This document shows, one piece after another, positions 11,232 to 23,469 of a stretch of DNA of 64,000 bases. The first letter of the stretch is position 1. Every line of letters starts with the position of its first letter. Both the position numbers and the translations under genes were made by a program. The notes beneath the pieces are model-generated. The model was not told where the DNA came from, made no database searches, and saw only the letters and a program-made list of their open reading frames with translations. This DNA comes from Hsuehochloa calcarea (taxonomy: Eukaryota; Streptophyta; Magnoliopsida; Poales; Poaceae), in contig CM070604.1 of NCBI GenBank assembly GCA_036346395.1, positions 41,381,662-41,445,661 on the forward strand, written 5' to 3'.

Positions 11232-11935
11232 CTCTCCAACACCCTATGATCCCAGTTTAATACTTTGAAAGAATAGAATACTAGGAAATGATCAATTGAG
11301 GTACTCTCGGATTATTGATTCACTTATGTACTTGGCTAGTGCTACTCGTCTTGACATCTCTTTTACTATAAGCAAATTGAGTCAGTTTACTGCTAATCTA
11401 GGAGATAATCATTGACGCACACATAAGCGGGTTATGTGTCATTTGAAAGGTACAATGAGTTACAGAATTCACTATACTGGGCATCCTGGTGTACTTAAGG
11501 GATATAGTAATTTCAATAGGATTTCTGATGCTGATGAGATAAAGGCTACGAGTGGATATGTATTCACTCTAAGCGGTGCTGACGTCTCATGGAGGTCTTG
11601 CAAACAAACCATTCTGACGAGGTCAACCATGGAGGCAGAACTCACAACATTAGACACATCCACTGTTGAGGCAGAATGACTGCGAGAACTTTTGATGGAT
11701 TTACAGGTGGTTGAAATACCAATTCCGGCTATCCTTATGTACTGTGATAACCAAACATTATCATAAAGGTGACAAGTGCAAAGGATAAATGAAATCCTCA
11801 AGACATGTGAAAAGGTGGTTCAAATATGTCGAAAATTAAGAAACTCCGGTGTAATAGCTGTGGATTATATCCAAACAACTAAAAATATGGCAGATCCCTT
11901 TACAAAGGGACTATAATTGAATGTGATTGAAATTG
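11232..11935 (+). pseudogene. Copia reverse transcriptase end and RNase H
   Basis: Motifs in order: YSRIIDSLMYLASATRLDIS (RT connection), then VMCHLKGTMSYRIHYTG, ATSGYVFTLSGADVSWRS, KQTILTRSTMEAELTTLDT (RNase H, catalytic Glu in MEAE) and NMADPFTKGL at the end of pol. In-frame stops after LGDNH, VEAE and KGL, and a frameshift near 11765, kill it. It is the continuation of the RT at 7105-7994. Confidence 0.88.
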
Positions 11936-12293
11936 CATCGAAGGAGATGGTAATGAGACACACGTGAGTTACACACAGTGGTAACCCAAACCTATGTGAT
12001 CGGAGATTCCGTAAAATAGGCCTTGGGAAAAACAAGCTATTTGGGTAACAATCGAGTGTATACTTACTTTATATCTCACTCCGTTGGAGATGCAATACTC
12101 TAATTATTGTAAGGCAGGATGACTCTGTCTTAATGTGTTCCCAAGCTTAACATCAAAATACTGTCCTATAGGGTATTCGTGTAAGAACATACCTATGTGA
12201 GCCTGACTGTTGGTCACAGTCTATGAGATGTGGGTGATCTCTAAGAAGTTCATGAAGAGACACACGGGTATGACCTATATGCTCCACCCGAGG
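11936..12293 (+). other. Copia 3' non-coding region, left part
   Basis: Follows the pol stop. No open frame or structure is seen. It continues after the gypsy insertion at 22476, which identifies it as the region between pol and the 3' LTR. Confidence 0.6.
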
Positions 12294-12298
12294 AGTAG
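12294..12298. repeat. Target-site duplication AGTAG, left copy
   Basis: AGTAG here is identical to AGTAG at 22471-22475, directly flanking the gypsy LTR ends TGTAATATTC and GGGTGTTACA. This proves a single insertion event. Confidence 0.93.
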
Positions 12299-14619
12299 TG
12301 TAATATTCTAAAAATAGTAATAATCTCATAAAGGACCTGTGCGTAATTAAACAAAGGAGGTACGTGGAAATAGAATATTTTAGAGCTTTTGGGAGGAGTT
12401 GATTTGTACCGGTATAAAAGGATCGTGGGGGTTAGGGGATCTAGAAAACCTAGTTTTGTTTTTTTGTCTACCCGCATACCGCCAGCAGCCATTTTATTCT
12501 TGCGTTCACCGGCGTGTGGAGTCCTTCCGTTTGCTCGCTCGTCCACGCAACATCGCCTGCCGTGCGCATCAAGTCGCGGTGCACGTGAAGGCGAGCGAGG
12601 CCGCGTTCAAGCGTGAGGGACTAAGCTGACCAGTAGACTCTGGAGGACGTCGCCGGCGTGAGTATTGTTTTCTCCTACTGCTGCCGTGCGTTTGTGAAAT
12701 TGCTCGCCAACCTTGCTGCCAATTGGTTCGGTGCAACACGTACATGCTAATCTTTGGTTGCTAGTTATTTGCATGCTACCGTGAGGCCAAGGAAACAAAC
12801 CAAGGCATAGTAGAAAAAAAAGAGTTAAGAGAGAGAAGAGAAGAGGAATTAGGAGGAAGTCGGGATCTCCATTTTCGTCATCTGGTAACGATCTGATATT
12901 TGTTTCTCTCTATTTTTGTTAATTTAATTAGAGATTAGAGAGGGTTGTAGAATTTTTTTAGTCGAGGGGCCGATTAATGAGTATGTTAACCTGCTGTTCT
13001 GTTGAACGATTTATTCGGGTACCTTAATGGTGAATTTTGGAAATGTCATCTACTAGTTAATTGTAGATAATTTCGATATCTTTCTATAGAATATTTAAAC
13101 ATGTCAATCGGACAAGTATAATTCGAGTTATGAATTTTGGAAGACTGCTGTCTTTGTGGTTGTCGTCTTTCGGCGCTGTTTTGGTAGACTGCAGATTAAA
13201 AATAGTAATTGGACTAATTAGAGTTTTTGATCTACATGAAAGATGTAGATAATTGTCTAAGGGTTCTGTAGAATCCAAGAACTCAAATTTTGGTTGGGTA
13301 AAACAAAAGTTATGAATTTAGTAAGACCCGCTGTCCCGAAGCTGACAGATCGATCTTCTGGGCTAAACACGGAGGGTTAGATGATTTAATTAGGAGACTT
13401 GGTAATCTAATAAAATATGGAGAATTTTGTGTAGAATCCATAACTGGGTGGTTGGTCGTGATCGGACTTTTGAGTCGAAAGTTACGCTCTTTTTAGTAAC
13501 AGGACAGCTAGGTGTGACCATTCGGTACCGGAGTAACGTGGTATATTTGGGGACGGGTAGGAGCGATGTCGATTGATTGCTGTTCTTATGATGCTGTAGC
13601 TTGTATTGAAATTTGAGTATTTAATGTAGGAGAGGCGCCGTGCTTGTTGCCATCTTCTAGTCAAATCGCAAGGCCGCAACTAGTAAAGGCAAGTGCATGG
13701 TAGACATCGATCAATGATTGATCATTGTTTTCTTTATCTTCTATTACCATTATTGTTGTGCTTTTATTTTATTTAATTGCAAACAATGGAATGGTATGGT
13801 TATATCTTGGTTGACAATCATGAGGAAAAGTTGGATATGATGTATATGATGGAGTTTGCATTTTCATACATAAGCATCTTTGCATATGAGCAGGTGATCA
13901 TGAATGATCACAACTCCACGGGAGTGGAGGAGGTCCCCGATCCTTGAGGAGGAACGGGCTTGAGAGTGAATGTTGTCGCGAGCATTCACTCATGCTATAC
14001 CGGTATACGCGAAAGAAGTGCATGTGGACATGTAGATTAGAGTTGCATTGATATATGAGATTAATGGGTGTGAAACAAAGAGAAGATAACAGCATGAGAA
14101 TATTAATAGAAGTACCTGTGATGATAATGAAGTTATTGAATGCTGTTGATTTATTATTGTTCGTTGTATATTGATGTGTTTGCTGAGTCGTGGACTCACC
14201 CTTGCTCTTTTGTTGTCTTTAGGTGATCTTCGAGGACGCCGTGACTGAGAGCGAGTAGAGCACATGGATTAGATCCATACTTCAATCACATGATCATTTG
14301 CCATAAGAATCTTTTCATTCAATGTTGGATTACTCTTGGACATGTTAGAGGCTGAATAAAGTTTAGGTCACATTTTGGACTAGATTATTTATTTCAATGA
14401 TTTGGATTCAGTAGTTGGTGCTATCCTGGATTGTTTACTTGATTACATTTCCCCTTGCTTATTTATTATCGCTTGATCCATAATTATGCATGTTCTTTTG
14501 TGGTCCATGGATATGTTTATTGATGTTTTCTTGCTGAAATTTTATAGTGTGTCAATAATTATTAGTTTAGAGAGTAGTTTAGTGGCATTCCAGGCTCAGT
14601 GTTGGGCTGGGGTGTTACA
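12299..14619 (+). repeat. 5' LTR of the gypsy element
   Basis: 2321 bp, begins TG and ends CA. A TATA-like GGTATAAAAGG lies near 12411-12421, about 110 bp into the LTR, so U3 would be short and R-U5 long. Small open frames inside recur at the same place in the other LTR and are not genes. Confidence 0.95.
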
Positions 14620-14621
14620 GT

Positions 14622-14633
14622 TGGTATCAGAGC
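14622..14633 (+). other. Primer binding site for initiator-Met tRNA
   Basis: TGGTATCAGAGC starts two bases after the LTR. It is complementary to the 3' end of plant initiator methionine tRNA, the usual primer for minus-strand DNA synthesis in plant LTR elements. Confidence 0.93.
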
Positions 14634-15336
14634 ATCAACCTTCGCTGCACGAGCGCGTGCGGGACAGGGGCGCGGGCATATGACGCATGGCGCATGTGGT
14701 CCCGGAGTGGACACATGGCATGGTATATGTGCTAGCACTGGACGCACGGACGTGTACCGAGGGGTGGTTCTGGGTATCTCGCCGCATATGCGGTATGTTT
14801 GCCGAGGGCGCCACCTTAAGGGGTGAGTGTAATACCCCTACCGCTTATAGCGTGGCCCATGTGGCCCATGAGGAGTTGTGTGGTGGGATTAGTCCCATAT
14901 TGCTTGTCTCAAGTGAGTTGTAGTAGTTTATAATGCTGTTGATCCAAACGTAGCACCTCCAGGTTAACCCTTTTACACGACGCGAGGACGAAAGTGTAAG
15001 TGAGGTGCTATGTGTGGCGGTCCGCCTCGGTGGTCGGGCATTGAGCCGATTTTGGGTCGTGGTGTTACGCTTAGATCGAGAGCCGTGAGCCGCTTTAGGT
15101 CCGTGGTGAATAGATTAACAACATAGGCAAACTAAAATTGTTAAAATTTGTTTTAGTTTTTAGTAAATCAACTAAAATTTGCTAATGGTTAACTAACCTA
15201 AAATTTGACACACTAGTGCACAGTAGGTTAGAGAGAGGTACGAATATAGTTTTACGCCTGCTATGTTGTTTATTGATGCATGATTTTATTTTTGACCTTT
15301 GAACTCATTGTGTATTGTTGATTGTGGTTGATAGCT

Positions 15337-16437
15337 ATGCCGAGGGGTAGAGGACGTGGTCGTGGTGGTCGCGGTCGTGGAGGTCGGGGCCGCGGGCGAG
15401 GGTCCGTGGAGCCACCTCCTGTGAGAGATGAGTCGAGTGGAGGGGTTGCTTTGCTGACCCGCCTCCCGTTGGGGTCCGTGATGAGACCCCGCTTGCTCGA
15501 GAGAGTTGGTGGGAGAGATCCGTGTTTTCGTCAACAGCGCCGGCACTTCGCTGCAGATCGTTGTTGCTCTGCCGCACATCCACCGGTTCCCGAGGCGCGA
15601 TGACACTTCGAGAGTGGATGGGATTGAGGTTGGATCCGCTTGACTGCCTGCACACCGGTCCAGCAGAGGACCTGTTGCGCTACATGGAGAGGCGCTTGAG
15701 CTTTAGAGATGTCTTCACATCGAGGGTCCGCTTTGTAGCCTTTCACCGAAAGGGCAAGCGACATTTGGTGGGAGGGCGTGTTGTCTTCGAGGACCGCCAC
15801 TCAAGGGCCACCACTTGGGAGGACTTTGTTGATCAGCTCAAGGGAAAGTTCTACCCCTACTCTTTGTTGAAAAGATGGAGGTTGCCTTGACGACCTTTGC
15901 TCGGGGAAGAGGTCTATTGCTGAGTATGAGGTCGAGTTCAACAACTTGGTTCGCTTTGTCCCTTCAAGAGCTAACGATGATCTTCGAAGCCAAGAAGTTC
16001 CGCTGGGTCTCACCTCGAGTACCGACATGTGTTGGGAGCTACTCCACTCCGTGACTACACTCATGCTGTGGAGCAAGCTAGGGGCATGGAGTTGGAGATG
16101 CACCACAAAGGGGCGCAAGCCTCGTGTATCGTTGCTTCGTGGTGACCGTAAGAGGAGCTCTAGTGAGGGAAGTGGGTCCGCTCAACACCGCTTTCAAGAA
16201 ATTCAAGGGAGGACCGCAGTCCTTCAAGTCTAAGCAGTCGAGGCCGTTCTCTTCTTCGGCGCCTCGTCCTTTTGTAGGTACTCCGGCTCTTCGTCCTGTC
16301 CCAGGACAGGGCATGCTTTGCTTTAAGTGCGGTGATGGACACCGCGCTGCTGAGTGCTCTTGGACGGAGATTGCCGCTCTGTGGCCGACCGGGTCACAAG
16401 GAGCGGTGTGTCCTCGTAACCCCGCTAGCGTGATCAA
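15337..16437 (+). pseudogene. Gypsy gag (capsid and nucleocapsid), frameshifted
   Basis: Starts at MPRGRGRGRGGRGRGGRG, an RG-rich N-terminus common in plant gypsy gag. Capsid-like sequence follows in another frame (GPAEDLLRYMERRLSF, then TTWEDFVDQLKGKFYPYSL at about 15810-15868). A nucleocapsid zinc knuckle is at 16319-16357: CFKCGDGHRAAEC. Its spacing is CX2CX3HX4C, one residue short of the normal CX2CX4HX4C. At least three frameshifts are needed to join the parts. Gag would form the particle that packages element RNA. Confidence 0.85.
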
Positions 16438-16721
16438 GTGGGAGCCTGTGCCATCTTCTTCTTCAGTGGGTCCTGCTCGAGGATCTTTCCAGATGATGAC
16501 TGCTCCTCCAGCGCTGCCATTTCCTTCAGCTTGGGCGCCTCCAGTAGGGTACTACTGGCAGCCGCCATCTTCGCACCGCTTCAAAGTTGCACAACCGCTT
16601 TACCTGCACCGCCACAGCAGATTGTTGGGGCTCTCGCCTTCCCGGCGTCGTCTTCTTTCACCATGGCGCCACCTGGAGTGTACGCCATGCCCACAGCGGA
16701 GTCCGCGGGTCGTCCTGACGT

Positions 16722-17150
16722 GGTGACAGGTACTTTGCTTGTGGATTCATTTGATGCTTTAGTCCTTTTGATTCAGGGCTACCTTTTCGCTTGTCTCGAC
16801 GGCGCTTGCTAGAGAGCGAACTTGAGTATGCAGTGGATTTCTCAGTCAGTGTTAGTTAGTTCTCCTGGAGGAATTATTGCGAGCTCTACTGTTTGTCCTT
16901 GGTGTTCTATTGTCATTGATGGAGAGAAGTTCACGGCGAATTTGATAGTTATTCAAATGGAGCCGTTCGACGTTATCTTGGGTATGGATTGGTTGCACTC
17001 TTATCGAGCCGTGATATCCTGTTTCAGAGAATGTTGTTCGTGCGCACTTCGCCCGGGAGACTTTGATCTTTCAGGAGTGCGCCCGCGCTCTCTTTCGATA
17101 TTACCGGATCTGCTTCGGCCAACGCAAAGGAAAATCGGGCTTCTTTAGCT
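16722..17150 (+). pseudogene. Gypsy aspartic protease, frameshifted
   Basis: GTLLVDSFDALV is followed, after a one-base shift, by the active-site bases for FDSG near 16768-16779. The C-terminal half (FTANLIVIQMEPFDVILGMD, then WLHSY) is in another frame at about 16930-17008; ILGMDWL is the standard end block of plant gypsy proteases. The enzyme would cut the polyprotein. It is broken by indels around the catalytic site. Confidence 0.82.
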
Positions 17151-17168
17151 CTTGCTGAGAAACCGAGC

Positions 17169-18530
17169 GTGGCTTTGCAGATTGAGGAGATTCCAGTGGT
17201 TAGTGATTACCCAGATGTGTTCCCGGCTGAGCTTCCGGGCTTACCACCTACGCGAGATGTGGAGTTTCGCATTGATCTTGTTCCGGGTACTCGACCCATC
17301 TCGATGTCTCCATATCGACTAGCACGTCCGTTTCAGGACGAGTTAAAGAAGCAGCTGGATGATTTGTTGGCTAAAGGTCCGATCAGCGTAGCGATCGCCG
17401 TGGGGAGCTCTGCTCTATTCACGAGAAGAAGGATGGGAGTTGGCGCATGTGTGTGGATTACCGTGGCGCTTAATGCGCCACAATCAAGAATAAATATCCA
17501 TTGCCCGCATTGAGGATTTGTTTGATCGGTTGAATGGAGCTCAAGTGTTCTCCAAGATCGATCTCCGCCGTGTATAATCAAATCAAGGCGTGCGTGAGCG
17601 ATGTAGAGAAGACACTTTCTCCACCAGGTATGGGCATTATGAATTCAAAGTTATGTCTTTTGGACTGACTAATGTACCTGCCATTTTTATGGAGACCATG
17701 AACAACATGTTGCACGAGTATTTGGATGACTTCGTGGTGGTGTTCATTGATGATATTCTTATCTATTCCAAGACCAATGAGGATCATGAGCGTCATTTGA
17801 GGTTGGTTTTAGAGACTTTGAGAGAGTACAAGTTCTATGCTAAGTTGAAGAAGTGTGAGTTCTGGATTTCAGAAGTGAGTTTTCTGGGTCATGTGATAAA
17901 TCCTCAAGGCATTGCTGTTGATCCTAGCAAGGTCTCTACAGTGGTGGATTGGAAGAGGCCGACTAATATGAAGGAGGTGAGGAGTTTCTTGGGCTTGGCT
18001 GGTTATTATCGGCGCTTTGTGCAGATTTCTATCATCGCCAAACCGATGTCTCACCTTACTCGAAAAGGTGTGAGATTCCAGTGGACTGACGAGTGTGAGC
18101 GCAGTTTCTGCACTTTGAAAGAGAGGTTGGTGACCTCTCCTATTCTCACTCTTCTCGAGCCAGGAAAGCGGTTCACAGTCTTTTCGGATGCGTCTCGAGT
18201 GGGTCTTGGCTGTGTTCTCATGCAAGACGGTAAGGTGATTGCTTATGCGCCGAGACAGCTTAAAGAAGCACGAGCGTAATTATCCCACTCATGACTTGGA
18301 GTTGGTCGCGTTGTCTTTGCTCTCAAGATTTGGAGGCATTATCTATACAATGAGCCTTGTGATATTTTCACGCATCACAAGAGTCTCAAGTATATCTTCA
18401 CCGTAGGATCTGAATTTGAGGCAAAGGAGGTGGTTGGAGTTGATCAAGGATTATGATCTTACTATTCAGTATCATCCAGGCAAGGCCAATGTTGTTGCGG
18501 ATGCTCTTAGTCGCAAGGCGACTCCCGCTA
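17169..18530 (+). pseudogene. Gypsy reverse transcriptase and RNase H
   Basis: RT opens with SDYPDVFPAELPGLPPTRDV and a PISMSPYRLA block, then loses frame around 17380-17585. In the main frame at 17590-18279 are FKVMSFGLTNVPAIF, the active site FIDD inside VVVFIDDILIYSK, FLGHVINPQGIAVDPSK and FLGLAGYYRRFV, followed by RNase H FTVFSDASRVGLGCVLMQDG. After a frameshift near 18280 the end of RNase H reads DYDLTIQYHPGKANVVADAL. All catalytic motifs are recognisable; four or more indels separate them. Confidence 0.92.
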
Positions 18531-18559
18531 CTCTAGATTGTCTTATTGCTGATTTTGAT

Positions 18560-20066
18560 CGCATGGGAATATCTTATTGTTATGCGGGCACGGCACATGT
18601 TGAGACACGGTTGATTCTTGAGTCGTTATTCCGCATCGTGCAGCGAAAGCACAACAGAGTGACCGGTTATTACAGGAGGTTAGGAAGCGTCTGGATGAGG
18701 GAAAAGAGAGTGATTTTAGCATGGATGGTTTTGGTGTTTTGAGGTTTAAAGGCCGTCTTTGCGTACCGCAAAAGGCGGAGGTCAAAGATGATATCTTGAG
18801 GGAGGCACATCGCACTCCGTACACTGTTCATCCTGGTGAGACTAAGATGTATCGATATTTGAAATAGAATTTTTGGTAGAAAAGGATGAAGGTGGACATT
18901 GCTAATTATGTGGCTTCTTGCGGTGTTTGTCAGCAAGTGAAAGCTGAGCACAAGCGTCCTGCAGGGTTGTTGCAGCCTTTGGAGGTTCCCCAGTGGCCTT
19001 GGGATGATATCTCTATGGACTTTGTGGTTGCATTACCTCGTACGCCGCGAGGGAAGGATGCAGTTTGGGTAGTGGTGGATCGATTCAAGAAGTCTCACAG
19101 ACTTCATTCCTATTCGCACGACAAATTCAAATAGTGATCTAGCTCCTATTTATGTGCGTGAAATAGTAAGACCGCATGGTGTGCCAAAGACCATCATTTC
19201 GATGTGGACGCCAAGTTTGTCTCCAAGTTCGGGAGAGTCTGCAGAGTGCAATGGGCACACACCCGCCTTAGTACGCAAGCCACCCACGCATGATGTGCAA
19301 TGAGCGCACTATTCGGACTTTGGAGGACATGTTGCGGTCTTGCGTTCTGTCTTGGAAGGGTAGTTGGGAAGACCAGTTGCCACTTGCAGAGTTTGCTTAT
19401 AATAATAGTTACCATTCCAGTATTAGAACAACGCCATTCGAGGTTCTCTATGGGCGGAAGTGTAGATCGCCACTTTGTTGGGATGCAGTAGGAGAGAAGG
19501 CGTTTTAGGTCCGAACTGGATTCAGAAGACCGTTGAGCGTGTGGCCATGGTGAGGCGTAATCATTAGCACCTCAGCGCATGTAAAAGTTATGCTGATGTG
19601 AGGAGGCGTGACTTGGAGTTTGCGGTGGGTGACCAGGTGCTCTTGAGAGTGTCTCCCACTAAAGGCATTGTCCGGTTCGGTACCAAAGGGAAGCTTAGCC
19701 CGAGGTACGTTGGACCGTTCCCGATTATTGCAAGAATTGGGAAGTTAGCCTACCGCCTGGACCTTCCTGAGTCCATGCGTGGAGTTCACAATGTGTTTCA
19801 CGTCTCGATGTTGAGGAAGTTTTTGAGAGACCCAGAGCATAAGATTTCATTGGAGCCGCTACTATTGAGCAAGACCTCACAGTTGAGTCGCGTCCGGTGC
19901 GCATCCTAGAAAAGTCAGAGCGAGTGCTGAGGCACAAGACGTTGGTATACGTCAAGGTGCTGTGGACTCATCAGTCCGAGAGAGAAGCGACTTGGGAGTT
20001 GGAGTCCCGCATGCGCGAGCAATATCCGGAGTTGTTCACGTCTGGTACGTATTATTTTGTTGTTTA
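18560..20066 (+). pseudogene. Gypsy integrase with chromodomain-like tail
   Basis: The zinc-finger end ASCGVCQQVKAEHKRPAGLL is at about 18910-18972, then the core starts with WPWDDISMDFVVALPRT and VWVVVDRFKKS. The middle of the core (19130-19290) is scrambled by indels, and the second Asp and the Glu cannot be read in place. A later block ERTIRTLEDMLRSCVLSWKG and the C-terminal domain (VGDQVLLRVSPTKG, KLSPRYVGPFPIIARIGKLA, HNVFHVSMLRKFL) are clear. The tail VLRHKTLVYVKVLWTHQ, then REATWELESRMREQYPELF, has the pattern of a plant chromodomain. Confidence 0.88.
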
Positions 20067-20129
20067 ATTTCAGCAGTGTAGTTGTTCTTTGAGTAGATCG
20101 GCGATTAGAATTCGGGGTCGAATTCTGTT

Positions 20130-20142
20130 AAGGGGGGTAGGA
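20130..20142 (+). other. Polypurine tract of the gypsy element
   Basis: AAGGGGGGTAGGA directly abuts the 3' LTR at 20143. It is the expected plus-strand primer. Confidence 0.88.
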
Positions 20143-22470
20143 TGTAATATTCTAAAAATAGTAATAATCTCATAAAGGACCTATGCGTAATTAAACAAAG
20201 GAGGTACGTGGAAATAGAATATTTTAGAGCTTTTGGGAGGAGTTGATTTGTACCGGTATAAAAGGATCGTGGGGGTTAGGGGATCTAGAAAACCTAGTTT
20301 TGTTTTTTTGCTCTACCCGTGCGCCGCCAGCAGCCATTTTATTCTTGCGTTCACCGGCGTGTGGAGTCCTTCCGTTTGCTCGCTCGTCCACGCAACATCG
20401 CCTGCCGCGCGCATCAAGTGATCGTTGCCGTGTGCACGTGAAGGCCAGGCGTAGCCGCGTTCGCGTGAGGGACTAAGCTGACCAGTAGACTCTGGAGGAC
20501 GTCGCCGGCGTGAGTATTGTTTTCTCCTACTACTGCCGTGCGTTTGTGAAATTGCTCGCCAACCTTGCTGCCAATTGGTTCGGTGCAACACGTACATGCT
20601 AATCTTTGGTTGCTAGTTATTTGCATGCTACCGTGAGGCCAAGGAAACAAACCAAGGCATAGTAGAAAAAAAAGAGTTAAGAGAGAGAAGAGAAGAGGAA
20701 TTAGGAGGAAGTCGGGATCTCCATTTTCGTCATCTGGTAACGATCTGATATTTGTTTCTCTCTATTTTTGTTAATTTAATTAGAGATTAGAGAGGGTTGT
20801 AGAATTTTTTTAGTCGAGGGGCCGATTAATGAGTATGTTAACTCATTGCTCGTTGAACGATTTATTCGGGTACCTTAATTGTGAATTTTGGAAATGTCAT
20901 CTACTAGTTAATTGTAGATAATTTCGATATATTTCTATAGAATATTTAAACATGTCAATTGGACAAGTATAATTCGAGTTATGAATTTTGGAAGACTGCT
21001 GTCTTTGTGGTTGTCGTCTTTCGGCGCTGTTTTGGTAGACTGCAGATTAAAAATAGTAATTGGACTAATTAGAGTTTTTGATCTACATGAAAGATGTAGA
21101 TAATTGTTTAAAGGTTCTGTAGAATCCAAGAACTCGAATTTTGGTTGGGTAAAACAAAAGTTATGAATTTAGTAAGACCCGCTGTCCCGAAGCTGACAGA
21201 TCGATCTTCTGGGCTAAAAACGGAGGGTTAGATGATTTAATTAGGAGACTTGGTAATCTAATAAAATATGGAGAATTTTGTGTAGAATCCATAACTGGGT
21301 GGTTGGTCGTGATCGGACTTTTGAGTCGAAAGTTACGCTCTTTTTAGTAACAGGACAGCTAGGTGTGACCATTCGGTACCGGAGTAACGTGGTATATTTG
21401 GGGACGGGTAGGAGCGATGTCGATTGATTGCTGTTCTTATGATGCTGTAGCTTGTATTGAAATTTGAGTATTTAATGTAGGAGAGGCGTCGTGCTTGTTG
21501 CCATCTTCTAGTCAAATCGTGCGTCGCAACTAGTAAAGGCAAGTGCATGGTAGACATCGATCAATGATTGATCATTGTTTTCTTTATCTTCTATTACCAT
21601 TATTGTTGTGCTTTTATTTTATTTAATTGCAAACAATGGAATGGTATGGTTATATATTGGTTGACAATCATGAGGAAAAGTTGGATATGATGTATATGAT
21701 GGAGTTTGCATTTTTCATACATAAGCATCTTTGCATATGAGCAGGTGATCATGAATGATCACAACTCCACGGGAGTGGAGGAGGTCCCCGATCCTTGAGG
21801 AGGAACGGGCTTGAGAGTGAATGTTGTCGCGAGCATTCACTCATGCTATACCGGTATACGCGAAAGAAGTGCATATGGACATGTAGATTAGAGTTGCATT
21901 GATATATGAGATTAATGGGTGTGAAACAAAGAGAAGATAACAGCATGAGAATATTAATAGAAGTACCTGTGATGATAATGAAGTTATTGAATGCTGTTGA
22001 TTTATTATTGTTCGTTGTATATTGATGTGTTTGCTGAGTCGTGGACTCACCCTTGCTCTTTTGTTGTCTTTAGGTGATCTTCGAGGACGCCGTGACTGAG
22101 AGCGAGTAGAGCACATGGATTAGATCCATACTTCAATCACATGATCATTTGCCATAAGAATCTTTTCATTCAATGTTGGATTACTCTTGGACATGTTAGA
22201 GGCTGAATAAAGTTTAGGTCACATTTTGGACTAGATTATTTATTTCAATGATTTGGATTCAGTAGTTGGTGCTATCTTGGATTGTTTACTTGATTACATT
22301 TCCCCTTGCTTATTTATTATCGCTTGATCCATAATTATGCATGTTCTTTTGTGGTCCATGGATATGTTTATTGATGTTTTCTTGCTGAAATTTTATAGTG
22401 TGTCAATAATTATTAGTTTAGAGAGTAGTTTAGTGGCATTCCAGGCTCAGTGTTGGGCTGGGGTGTTACA
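20143..22470 (+). repeat. 3' LTR of the gypsy element
   Basis: 2328 bp, nearly identical to 12299-14619. Differences include several single substitutions (many C/T or A/G) and clustered multi-base changes near 20312-20326, 20418-20468, 20841-20852 and 21515-21525. Confidence 0.95.
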
Positions 22471-22475
22471 AGTAG
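22471..22475. repeat. Target-site duplication AGTAG, right copy
   Basis: Identical to 12294-12298; copia sequence resumes directly after it. Confidence 0.93.
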
Positions 22476-22692
22476 CCTATCGGCGGCTAAGTATCAGCAA
22501 AGGCCTTAGGTGAAACTTATCGGCACAAAACTATCAATTCAAGGCTTAGTCCATTGTGTAGTTGTGGGCGAGTGTACCTTGAGGTTCTAGTTGGATGTTC
22601 AACCTTAACTGGTCTCCACCAAAAAAGGCTATATCAAAAACACTTTGGAATTATGGTCAAATTTATGGTTTTTTTGGGATCTGGTGGAGAAT
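22476..22692 (+). other. Copia 3' non-coding region, right part
   Basis: Continues the sequence interrupted at 12298 and ends with purine-rich GGTGGAGAA just before the copia 3' LTR, a likely polypurine tract (22683-22691). Confidence 0.65.
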
Positions 22693-23460
22693 TGTTGAAA
22701 TTTATGGGCTTGACCCATATAATATTCTAAATAAATTCTATGAAAATACCAAAGACCCACTCATGCATAGTGGAAGGTGTGAAGTTTAGTGCCATATTGC
22801 TAGTCTAGGTAGGAGAAGATCAATTTATAAGGTAGAGTTGGTCTTACCTAGTTGAAGCAAGCAAAAGAAGAACACACACACGCACACGCTCGCTCGCATC
22901 GCCACACCATCGCCTACCCACGCGCAACAGTGATTGAATGGGTCAGGGATTTTGTGTCCAGTTGGGTGTGGAGCTACTGCTTCTTTTTGTATCTCAAAAC
23001 CATGCATACGAATTAGAAACTAAAAGTTTTAATTACACTATTTCAATAGGGCTTTATGACACGCATTAACGGTGTTTAAAACAAAGTAATGACGACAGTT
23101 TCTTTTGCTTGTTGTTGGTTCTATATGAGGGAGAGAAGTCTCCTCTCAGACATATAACAAACAAAGAAAAGGTCCAGATTGTTGCCCTGTTCCTCTGTGC
23201 TATGCAACCTCGGCTACTCCATCCATTCCTCGGCATGCACCGATGTGGGGAGAGCAGTGTCTCCGAAGCCGGCGTCCCTCGCGATCCTGCACGGGTTTAG
23301 GCGAATCAGGTTTTTGAGAAGCGTTCACGCGATCGCCACGACTTTCTCAATCATCCACTTCGAGTCGTCTCCGTCGCATCAGACTCTATCGCGACCTTTG
23401 CTGGAGAGATTTTCTATAAGTTGTGGTGATATCATTTAATATGTTGCAGATCGATAACAA
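22693..23460 (+). repeat. 3' LTR of the interrupted copia element
   Basis: Starts TGTTGAAATTTATGGG and is related to 6690-7052. It contains AC-rich and GC-rich leader-like sequence (22870-22930, 23240-23400). The right boundary is set approximately, since no clear CA end with a matching target duplication was found; a candidate is ATGTTGCA near 23448. Confidence 0.7.
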
Positions 23461-23469
23461 ACCGGATGA

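Larger units (their letters stand above)
12299..22470 (+). mobile_element. Complete Ty3/gypsy chromovirus-like element (10.2 kb)
   Basis: Two long direct LTRs (12299-14619 and 20143-22470) start TGTAATATTC and end GGGTGTTACA. An initiator-Met primer site, gag, protease, RT, RNase H, integrase, a chromodomain-like tail and a polypurine tract lie between them in the standard order. The LTRs look about 98-99% alike by eye apart from a few clustered differences, so insertion was recent, yet the internal genes contain many frameshifts. The element sits in the 3' region of a copia element. Confidence 0.96.
6690..23460 (+). mobile_element. Ty1/copia element interrupted by two gypsy insertions
   Basis: The left end TGTTGGAATTTATAGG (6690) and the right repeat TGTTGAAATTTATGGG (22693) begin two related LTRs. 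Copia RT lies at 7105-7994, RT/RNase H at 11232-11935, and a shared 3' non-coding part lies on both sides of a younger gypsy element (11936-12298 and 22476-22692). Gag, protease and most of integrase are deleted between about 7052 and 7105. The right end is uncertain: GTTCC before 6690 has no clear partner near 23460. Confidence 0.85.

Noticed and set aside
15322..15603. RG-rich protein at 15337 as a fibrillarin- or RNA-binding host gene
   Set aside because: It lies just after the primer site of an LTR element, in the gag position, and is followed by capsid-like and knuckle blocks.
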